DNA from: Cercis canadensis | Taxonomy: Eukaryota; Streptophyta; Magnoliopsida; Fabales; Fabaceae | Reading direction: 5' to 3' | NCBI GenBank assembly: GCA_003255065.1 | Contig: QAOA01007971.1 | Location: 568,370 to 632,369, forward strand | Length of the DNA stretch: 64,000 bases | Shown here: one piece after another, positions 36,945-46,379 of the stretch | Layout of the letters: each line of letters begins with the position of its first letter | Position numbering within the stretch: the first letter of the stretch is position 1 | Notes under the pieces: model-generated | What the model was told of the DNA's origin: nothing | Databases searched by the model: none | The model's input: the letters and a program-made list of their open reading frames with translations, nothing else | Program-made: the position numbers and the translations under genes

Positions 36945-39872
36945 ATGGAGCTCAGTATAACACAACCTGATGACTGGCATCTTCATCTCCGTGATGGTGA
37001 CCTTCTTAAAGCAGTTATCTCTCACAGGTCATTTTACTAAGACTTTGACAGAAAAGAATGATTTTTTATCATAATTGGTTTGCATACTATTCCCTAAACA
37101 TTGTGGGTATGAGAAGGAATTGCATGTTTTTTTGTTAATGTGTTAAGACATATTCTGAGTGATATGAATGCATTGCTTTCACAGTGCAAGGCATTTTGGG
37201 AGGGCAATAGTGATGCCAAACTTGAAGCCACCCATTACCACCACAGATGCTGCTGTGGCTTACCGTGAGTCCATCTTGAAAGTACTGCCTGTGGATAGCA
37301 ACTTTACTCCGCTCATGGCCCTATACCTCACCGATGTGACAACTCGTGATGAAATTAAACTTGCACGTGGGTATAATTTGCAAATTTCTGCAATCTTCTA
37401 GATATTTTCCTTTGGGACTATAGTAATGTTGAATCTCTAAGTGCTTGTCTATTTGTGCATATGCTGTGTTATATAGAACATAATACTCTATTATCTGTTC
37501 CTGCTATCAATCTTCATCTGATTGGAAGATACTCTAGTATAAATGTGCTTGAGATCTTCAAATTTTGATCATTGACATTTAGTCAATGAAGGTTAGGAAA
37601 TCTTATTACATATAGATATTTCTTCTGAGTCTGCATGAGGATGAAATCTTGATCACCGTGCCTGTTACGGTTGTTGTATATGCATTGCCCTGCTTGTGGA
37701 CAACTAGGGCTTGGCACTTCATTCATTGGAGCAAAATATATTTCTTAAAATTTAATAAAAAAAATTTCCATGTCAAGAGTGAATAATATTTTATTGTGGG
37801 AATTGGGACATCTGCATCCTACTTTAGTCTAGGTTTTTTCAATTTCATATCAATAGTGATTAGTGTGAAATTTACTTCTATAAGAAATAGAAACTCTATG
37901 CTCCCCGCTTTCCCACTAAGATTCAGCTTGATGATGCTATTTGAATTGGCAGGAAGAAGTGGAGTTGTTTATGCTGTGAAGTTGTATCCCGCTGGTGCTA
38001 CTACAAATTCACAAGATGGTGTTACAGATCTTTTTGGGAAATGCTTTCCAGTTCTTGAGGAGATGGTTGAGCAGAATATGCCTTTGCTGGTACTTTCATT
38101 TTTTCAATTACTTGCTTGCATTTAGTCTAAAACTTTTTCTTTTACAGCTACGTTATTGTTGTCTTCTTTTTCTTTTTCTGTATGTGCATCCACTCCCCCT
38201 TGTTTAGGTACTTAACTTTCATATAAGAACATAAGTAATTGGGTTTTAGGAAAGGATATCATCAACATTGATTACAACAGAGTATTTTTCCAAGTTAGTG
38301 GAAGGCTGCGCTAGGAAGCCCGTCCTTCTATGGACAACTTCATGCTCTTTTGGATTGATTTAGAGTGTGTTTGGATTAGCTGTAGAAAACAGATTGTGTG
38401 GCTTTCAAGGAAGAAAAATCAGAAGCTTGTGAAAGGAGTTTGTAAGTTACTGTGCATAACATGTGGTGATGTTAAGTCTTAATTCAAAGTCAGTATATCA
38501 GTTATGAGATATCAGAGCAAATGCAACACATGTTATATATTGGGCATGAGTCTCATTGCATTTTCAAAATGATGCAATGCTTAACAAAGAAGGCTTAACT
38601 TTTTGCATTTACCATGGATAGTGCAAGTTAAGCTTGCCATGATGAACATTTTAATGTACTTCCTTCTTTACTTGAATTGTATATCCATCTACAAGGTACT
38701 TAAATTTCAATTCTTAAGGTTTCTCATGTGTGAGTTTGTACATCAATGCTTAACAGGTTCATGGAGAGGTTACAGATCCAGATGTTGACATTTTTGATCG
38801 GGAGAAGGTCTTCATTGAAACAGTTTTGAAACCCTTGGTTCAGCGGCTTCCACAGCTGAAGATTGTGATGGAGCATATCACTACTGTGGATGCTGTTAAG
38901 TTTGTTGAGTCTTGCAAGGAAGGTATACCTGTAGTTGTTTGATGAAAGAGTTTGTCTATTCTTGGTTATGTTTTCCCATTTTCTCTTGATCAAGTGTGGA
39001 CACTTCATCCCACCTAGCAAATATTGCTAGGTTATGTAGCAGCAACTGTCACACCACAGCATCTTCTTCTCAATAGAAATTCTCTATTCCAAGGAGGCCT
39101 GCAGCCACATAATTACTGTCTTCCTGTTCTCAAAGGAGAAATCCACAGTATGTAGCTTTCTTCATTAAAGTTAAAGAATCTGTTCTTTCTATTGGAATGC
39201 AATCTGGACTCATTGCTATATTGGTTGCGGTACTTGTGGAGTAGATCAACCTGGCTTTGTTTGGCCAAAAACGTACATTTTAACTATATAGATTACTGAC
39301 AGAGTAAATCATATGGTAAAAAAGTTTCTGAGAAATATATCATATATATGTTAATTTACATATGGTGTTCAAAGGATCACTCACCTGCTCTTCCATCTTC
39401 CTCTATGCTCATTTCATATGTCTCCTGTCTAGGACAAGCTATTGTGTCTGCTGTTACTAGTGGAAGTAGAAGATTTTTCCTTGGAACAGATAGTGCTCCA
39501 CATGAGAGAACGAAGAAAGAATGCCCTTGTGGAAGTGCTGGCATCTACAATTCTCCTGTTGCTCTGTCATTATATGCGAAGGTTTTCGAGGAGCTATCGT
39601 TTTTTATCATTTTAGTAATCACATGTCCTGTTTTTATGCATGTAATTTCATCTTTTGATAGTATTTGATTGTTATAGGCTGGGGCACTTGACAAGCTAGA
39701 GGCTTTTACAAGCTTTAATGGACCAGACTTCTACGGGCTTCCAAGAAACAAGTCAAAAGTTAAACTGAGGAAGAATCCATGGAAGGTGCCCACCTCTTTC
39801 TCCTTTCAATTTGGAGATATTGTTCCTATGTTTGCAGGCGAAACACTTGATTGGGAGCCCTTGTGTTCTTGA
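36945..39872 (+). CDS. PYR4: Dihydroorotase (pyrimidine biosynthesis), seven coding exons
   Basis: Catalyses cyclisation of N-carbamoyl-aspartate to dihydroorotate, the third step of de novo UMP synthesis; plant forms are organellar. Exons: 36945-37027, 37185-37366, 37953-38089, 38757-38922, 39031-39147, 39433-39593, 39678-39872, giving 346 residues, close to the type-II (PyrC) size. Metal ligands are visible: [10 protein letters not shown] (two His), the carbamylated Lys in [26 protein letters not shown], and the catalytic Asp in LGTDSAPH. The frame stays open upstream (KFQEPKCIQLKGPK) to a likely acceptor ending at about 36883. A targeting extension from an earlier exon is thus possible, but no ATG is seen there. 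Intron 6 starts CTATCG instead of GTATCG after SLYAKVFEE. The nearest GT, after SLYAK at 39581, would drop four residues in frame. Confidence 0.92.
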
Positions 39873-40462
39873 AATTTGATGCACATGCTGTGCTGGAAGA
39901 GTTGTATCTGCTGATGAACTGTATTGTGTATCAAAATCTGAATTCAACTGATCCAATTTAAACATTTACTTTTCTGTCATATTTAGATTTTCCCACATTA
40001 CAGTTTGTTCTATAGTTGCATGTATGAAGTTTGTGAATCTATCTTTTCTCATTCTAAAATCATACATTCTCCTAGGAAAAGCAACTGTGTTTCAAAAGAG
40101 AGTAAGAACTGTTATAAAATTGCATTTACCCCCATTGTAATATGGTGGTTCAAAAGTGTGCCTTTTCTATCTTTTTAGGACCCCAAATGTTTTCGATCAC
40201 TACACATTAAAATACTGAACCATCAAAATCATTAAACTACATCATCAGAAGGCATTTTGTATTTATTATCTTGGATATAACTTTGTAAAACCACAAAAGT
40301 ACAGCACTATTTACTGTCATTAGACACTTCCTTGACCTTGAGATGGCTTTGACATGTATTATTATTATTTCATGACCTTACACAACTGTAAATCAACTTC
40401 GCCCTGAAACGCTAGAAAACCATAGCTAAAAAAGAAAAAAAATCGATGTTGCTGTAACATGT
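39873..40462. other. Convergent 3' spacer
   Basis: About 590 bp between the stop codons of dihydroorotase (+) and HSP70 (-), presumably both 3' UTRs. No further feature is recognised. Confidence 0.6.
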
Positions 40463-42181
40463 TTATGCCTTCTTTTGAACAGTAACCAAGTCCAGCGTAG
40501 AACCATAGGCTCTATGCAGGGCCTCAGCACACCAACCATGTCCATCATCAACTGTTGGCATCCTCACTTCCATAACAGGAATTACAGGTTGTCGAGAACC
40601 AGGCATCACAACCCCAGCCAAAACTCTCAAGACATTTGCAGCGTCTATGTCCATGCACACATTGATCTCTGGAACTCCTTTAGGTGCTGCAGGAATTCCC
40701 ATGATCTTGAAATATCCCAACAAGTGATTTTTTTCCACCTTCTTTCCCTCGCCTTCGTAGACAATGATCAAAGCCTCAGTTTGATTATCATGAATGGTTG
40801 TAAAAACTAGGTCTTTCCGTGCTGGCATTGTGGTATTCCGTGGTATTATAGGCACAAAGTCGTTTCCATCAGCTTGAATCCCAATGGCAAGAGGTGTGGC
40901 TTGAATAGTTAACAAGTCCAAGTTCCCAAAGGGATCATTGATACCAGAAGCCACAGCTCCTTCCACTGCTGCACCACGCACAGCAGTTTCCAAAGGATTC
41001 ATGCCTTCGTAAAGTTGCTTTCCTTTAAATATGCTAGTAACAAGGTTCTTCACCTTCGGAATAAAAGAACATCCACCTACAACTATGACATCGTTTACAT
41101 CCTCAACTTCCACCTTTGCATCTTGCAAGCAGTGGATAATAAGGCTTTCACATTTCTCAAACACCTTTCTGTTCACTTCCTCAAACTCATTCCGGTTAAC
41201 AACCTTGCATATCTTCAAACCATTTCCCAAGTCCACATCAACCTGGACACTGGTCTCAGAGGAAAGCCTGCGAATAGCATCCTGGGTTGCAACACGAAGG
41301 AAGCCCATTGATTCAATTTCTTTCACTCCATGGCTCTTAAAAAGACTTTCAGAGTCTGGCAAGAGATAACGCATCATATTTTGAAGTAGGTCTTCTCCCC
41401 CAATAGTACTTCCTGCCAAGGCTTTTATTTGTGACACTCCTCCGGCTGTAGCAGTCACAGCAACATCAGCATAACCAGCACCCATATTGAAAATGAGTGC
41501 AATCTTTTCATTTCCACTGCCCATACTCTCTTGAGAAGTCTGTTGCTGTTGCTGCCCATATAACAAAGCCACGGCAGTTGGTTCAGGCATCAGCCTGAGA
41601 ACATGAAGGCCAGCCATGGCACAGGCACGTTCTATTCGAGTCAGCTGGAATCGACTGAATGAAACTGGAACAGTAAGAACAACATTTCTTATTGGTCGTT
41701 TCAGCTGAGCTTCAGCCATTGCTCTTAATTCCACGAGAAATATTGCCAGGACTTCTTCTGGAGTGGTGGATCTCCACATATTGTTCACTAATGCTGCAAT
41801 AAAAGGGCGAACGCCAATGTCCAAGGTCTGCACCAGAAATGGGAGATTTTTACTTGCATGGACGACTGGGTCAGTGTCCACTCTGCCAATCAAACGCTTC
41901 ATGTTGAAGATTGTGGATCCAGACAACATCTCGTGCTCATGCGAGAGTTGACTGCTAACTCCACCAGAAGGGATGTCATCTTTGAAGGTCACATATGATT
42001 TCATCATCTTCTGATTTCTTGTGTTCTTCAAAAGCTCCACTTGGGAACCATTCCACACAGCCACGCTGCATTGTGATGTGCCAATATCGACCCCTATTGC
42101 AATTTCGGGAAAAGTAGAAGATGACTTTTCCTCTCCAGTGGTTTCACTGTCAGATGCCACAGTATATGCAGGTTCTGCCAT
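40463..42181 (-). CDS. Divergent HSP70 family protein (HSP70-8 type)
   Basis: An Hsp70-like ATPase-fold protein of 572 residues in a single coding exon, resembling the plant HSP70-8 / HSP70T-2 group. The ATPase domain (about residues 27-410) has IGVDIGTSQCSVAVWNG, VVLTVPVSFSRFQLTRIERA, MPEPTAVALLYGQQQQQ and VVVGGCSFIPKV. The phosphate-2 loop reads FNMGAGYADVAV where canonical members have DLGGGTFDVS; the changed Asp and Gly suggest weak or altered ATPase. The substrate-binding part is short and there is no EEVD or organelle-retention tail, so a cytosolic, non-canonical role is inferred. An AG acceptor directly precedes the ATG (42183-42185) and a GTGAGC donor is at 43278, indicating a 5' UTR intron of about 1.1 kb. 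Confidence 0.9.
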   Translation of the reverse strand: MAEPAYTVASDSETTGEEKSSSTFPEIAIGVDIGTSQCSVAVWNGSQVELLKNTRNQKMMKSYVTFKDDIPSGGVSSQLSHEHEMLSGSTIFNMKRLIGRVDTDPVVHASKNLPFLVQTLDIGVRPFIAALVNNMWRSTTPEEVLAIFLVELRAMAEAQLKRPIRNVVLTVPVSFSRFQLTRIERACAMAGLHVLRLMPEPTAVALLYGQQQQQTSQESMGSGNEKIALIFNMGAGYADVAVTATAGGVSQIKALAGSTIGGEDLLQNMMRYLLPDSESLFKSHGVKEIESMGFLRVATQDAIRRLSSETSVQVDVDLGNGLKICKVVNRNEFEEVNRKVFEKCESLIIHCLQDAKVEVEDVNDVIVVGGCSFIPKVKNLVTSIFKGKQLYEGMNPLETAVRGAAVEGAVASGINDPFGNLDLLTIQATPLAIGIQADGNDFVPIIPRNTTMPARKDLVFTTIHDNQTEALIIVYEGEGKKVEKNHLLGYFKIMGIPAAPKGVPEINVCMDIDAANVLRVLAGVVMPGSRQPVIPVMEVRMPTVDDGHGWCAEALHRAYGSTLDLVTVQKKA

Positions 42182-42182
42182 T

Positions 42183-43278
42183 CTGCATTTAAAAGATTGA
42201 GGAAAGATGAGAATACTCTATCACATATTATGTTGATCAGTTTGGATATAGAACATCTCAACCTTAGAACTTAGAGAGACAACAGTGTATTTAGTTACCA
42301 TTAATTTGTTTAAAAATTAAATCCAGCTAGAACTGACCCTCCAAGTCCTTAAAACATAGACGAGAACATTTTAAATTGAGTAAGTTTAGAAATTGCACAA
42401 AGGCATGTTATTAGCTTCTTTTTATTGCATAATGCTTGATTATGTTCCAATTACTCTGCAGTAAAAACGTGGACCTGTCTTGGGAACCATGTAGATGACC
42501 TTGTTAGATGTACTTTATCAGCCAAATTAAAGGACAAAATGAAGACTTGAAATCTAGATATCTGAGTACAAACCACAAATCAACATAGTAGTCGCTACTC
42601 GTTAAGATTTCCAGTCCCTTTATCGATTAAAACAATAGAGATGACAAGATCCTACTCATAAAAATAAATTTTTAAAAAGAAGAACAATTGAACCCACAAA
42701 GTCCAGTTAAATACTGTGAAAAACCACAAATCATATCTCACCTCGGCCTTCTTACAAACATCTCTCAGCTAATTTCGCTCAAGTAACACAGATTACAATG
42801 GAAACTCAATACAACATACTATGTATCTCTTTTGATACAAGAAATCAAGTGAGCTTAGTTAAAGAACTCTTCCAATGTTGCAAACGACTTTTATTAACAT
42901 CCAACAGTCACACCATACACAAGAACATCCAACCAATAGCTTCTTTCTCTGATTTCAATTTTCAAAATTGAACATAAAAATTTGAACTTTACACTGTTTT
43001 AGTGAAATTCAAGACCTGGGTATAAGAGACTTTCAATAAAAAATTATTAAACAGAAATTCCATAAAAAAAAGAAAGTATCAATTCATCCTTCAAAGCATA
43101 CTCAAGCAGAGAGCAAGTATAAAACAAAATGGCCCAAACCCACTTCACGTTGATGACTCTAGTCCTCAAGAATCAATAAAGACAGCACATGGAATCTCAA
43201 ACAACACACACAAACCCATAGAAAAGGAAAAGAAGAAGAGAACAAAGAAACAAGCAGGTGGCAGTAGCTAAAGCTCAC
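42183..43278 (-). other. 5' UTR intron of the HSP70 gene
   Basis: The donor GTGAGC begins at 43278 and the acceptor TGCAG ends at 42183, one base before the ATG. The upstream noncoding exon would run from 43279 to about 43480 and is purine-rich. The sequence between contains no open frame of interest. Confidence 0.65.
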
Positions 43279-43480
43279 GAACCTGGGTGAAGCACAACGT
43301 GGAGCAGAAGATAGAGGACTTTACTGGGAGACTAGGGAAAGCAAGAGCACCAGAAGCAGGCAAAGCAAATGCAACACAATTTCAGAAGCTACGAGAGACC
43401 GTTTCGCTGTAAGCAGATTGAGATCACACGGACAAACTAATACAAAGGTGGTCGAGTTCTAGAGCCTCCGAGAGAGAGAC

Positions 43481-44243
43481 AGATTATTATTTACTAGTTT
43501 CGTGAATATCCCATGAATGGGTATCTTCTGTGTGTAACGATTCCTCAATATATGAAATGTTTCATGCCGTGAGATACTACATCTGGTATTTTATGACTCC
43601 CTGATACGGATCCTAACCGTCTGATCAAAATACTGGAGCATGCGTTTTGGGCCTTTTGGCTACATTTTTGTATCTGATTCAGACCAGCTTGCTACTAAGC
43701 TTTAAAGTTTTCGCTACATTTTTTTAATTATCATTTCTATTTTTTATATATATTTTTTTTATGTAAAAAGCCAAATGGACACATGACTTCTGTTTTATAT
43801 TCTTGACTAACTACGAAATTTAAGGGTTAATTGACTAGAAAAAATACTGTTTTGAAAAATATTTAGATTTAAATATATTACAGGTGTTTGTAGTTTGAAC
43901 GAATTTTGAATCAAGTATCTATAATTTTTTATTTTTAGGATCTTTATAATTTAAAATATTTTTAATTAGGTCCATGTTATTATCCTCGATTATAATTCTG
44001 TCAGTTTAGTATTACTATAGCAAATAACTTGTCAATGTGACAATAAAAAAAAGTTGATGTAGTATCAAAGTGGCACAAAAATTATCATCTCATCAAATTT
44101 TGTTATTCATATTTTTATTTTATGCTAATTCATGAAATCCATACAATAAAGTAAAGATTTTGGAATTGTGGTGTTGTGTTGATATTGTTAGACTTACACA
44201 TATCTATAAGCTATAGTTTTTTATTCTTGAGCACATGAAGTTG
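43481..44243. other. AT-rich spacer upstream of the HSP70 gene
   Basis: Presumed HSP70 promoter, then AT-rich repeat-like sequence around 43800-44110. No gene is recognised. Confidence 0.45.
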
Positions 44244-44555
44244 CTATAGAGGTGATACACTCGGTGCAATGAAAGCACATTTGCTCCAAATTTGTTTACC
44301 TCTTTGTGAAATTTGGGAATATGTAAGTCTGAAATTTGGATGATATGACAAGGCATTGACCAAATCAAAGTGACAGCGTTTACCCAAATTATTGACGATT
44401 TCATCACAACATTCATCACCAACTGTTCCTTTTCCAAAAATTAAAGGAGGAGAGATTTCTTCACGACATTTCTGAGTTAATTTCTCTCCACATTTAAGCA
44501 GATAATCAACAAACTCTGGTGATGGCTTGGGTGGATACTCAGAGGAAAGACTTGG
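44244..44555 (-). pseudogene. Prolamin-like (ECA1/egg-cell secreted type) six-Cys protein, headless
   Basis: This minus-strand frame has no ATG. From 44555 it reads PSLSSEYPPKPSPEFVDYLL, then KCGEKLTQKCREEI, GDECCDEIVNNLGKRCHFDL and QIWSKCAFIAP, ending with TAG at 44244-44246. Six cysteines in the order C..C..CC..C..C, together with the EI, GxxCC, LGxxCH and IWxxC motifs, are diagnostic of the plant prolamin-like family of small secreted, often reproductive, proteins. About 103 residues are present, covering the mature domain. The frame is closed upstream by a TAG at 44559-44561, inside the acceptor-like TTTAGCAG. No signal peptide is found in any nearby frame. Members usually have no intron, so a decayed 5' end is more likely than a missed exon. 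Confidence 0.7.
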
Positions 44556-44599
44556 CTGCTAAATATATTGCCATTATATCTACAGATGATGGCCTTTGT

Positions 44600-46379
44600 T
44601 ATGTTAATTAACTACACAGTATTTTAATTTGTTGGTGTGGCTAGATCCATCAAAATTTTGGATTTATAGCTCTAAGAATGTTGAAAACGTCATGTTGACT
44701 AGTTTAAGTTACGTTTAAAGAAGTTAATTACAGAAATCAGTTTCATGCTCCAGGATGTTATGTAATCAATAAATATAACTCGCTTAAATCATATGAAAAT
44801 TTTAATTTCTGGAATATAGCATATTTTCTTCTTCTTTATAGGATAAAAAAAAAATTCTATACGTGATATATGATGTAAATATTTTCTTCCTGGGTTAATA
44901 GTCGATGAACTTCGATCGTGTCGGTTTTTTTTTTTTTTTTTTGCATCAAGCTAAGTTCTTCTCTAAATGATCTTAAATGTATACTTCCCATATTAGATTA
45001 GTAAAAAAAATCCTCTTAAGTACTGTTAGTCTCGAAAATCAAATTTGAGAAAATTTCCCTGAATCTAAGATTACTGTTAGGACTAGGTAAAACTAGAGAT
45101 TCTAATTTCTTAAGTTAATTTAGTGACATAAATGTAGTCTAAGTTTCAAAAGCTTTTCTAGAATAGTCATAATTATCCAACTTAGGTGTTTTAATAAATA
45201 TGTGGTTAACAATAGTTTTTGTTTTTCAATGTGTTAACCTTCTATTGAAGAACATGCGTTCATTTGTAATAGTGTGAAAAAAAAGAAATTAACTAGTTCC
45301 TTCTCTTACACAACTCTTAATACAAACGTATAAAGTGATATTGTCTTTCAGTACTGTGGTCTTGTATTTTGCTTTGAAGAAACACTAATGATTTTCATTA
45401 GCTTTCTTGCTGTTCATTTTACTCTTTCATTGCAGTATGGAGACGTCTTCATTTGCTGATATTCTACTAAAACAAGTGTTTTAAGGTTAACGCTTGTTAA
45501 TTAGTAGTATTAGCTGTATGAGCAGTATAACAAGTATAAAGTATTCAAATTCTTAAAAATACATAGAAAATACCAATAGATTTGTTAATAACTAAACGGT
45601 TCGTAACTAAGTGGTACTAAGGTTATATTCAAGATTTATGGATTCTATGTTCAAATCTAGAGTCACAGTCAAAAATATTAAAAAAAATTTCGTTAATGAC
45701 TGAATAATTTATGTCTTCGCAAAAGAAGTGAAAAGATCAAAATCTATATATAAAAAAAATATATAGCTTGTTTTGTTTGAATGGATAGAAATAAGAAATA
45801 GAAAATTATTGTCATCTATTTAGAAAGTGGAAAAGAATCATACATGTTTTGTTTTGAATAGATAAAATGGAAAGGAATGGAAGTAATAAGAGATAGAATC
45901 GAATTAGTGGAATAGATCATGATTTTGTTGCATTAAAGTTTGTGTGCAGTTGTAGACGCAATTTATAAACTTACAAAAATGTACAGTTGGTGACTCTTAA
46001 AATTCAAAACGTGTGATTCATTCACAAAAGCTCAGCAACCAAGTTGTCAAAGATACTTATGCCAATGATCACATGCTCGTTTGTTTCACTGTAGAAGTAA
46101 AGCAAGTAAATTAATCCATTATTCTTGCTATTAATGCAAGGAAACAACATATAAATATTGCTAAAAACTGTGTTGTCATTGCTTTAAAAGAAAGTCTTAA
46201 CAAATTTGTTTATTTTTGATCGTTAAAGTAATGATGGAATGGAATCCCCGTGAATGAATTATAGATATACACTGCCTAATCCAGCGTTTTCATGTGAGAA
46301 AAGAGGTACAAATACCATTCCAAATTGAGTTCCTTGGAATATATATTATCTTCAAGGTCTAATTTCGCAGCTACCATCC
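44600..46379. other. Spacer upstream of the amine oxidase
   Basis: No gene is recognised. The end of this stretch is the amine oxidase promoter, with an ATATATATT element at about 46338-46346, roughly 40 bp before the start codon. Confidence 0.45.

Noticed and set aside
44204-44437. ATG-initiated minus-strand frame of 77 codons
   Set aside because: It lies in a different frame from the conserved six-Cys prolamin-like sequence, so it is a shadow of that relic.
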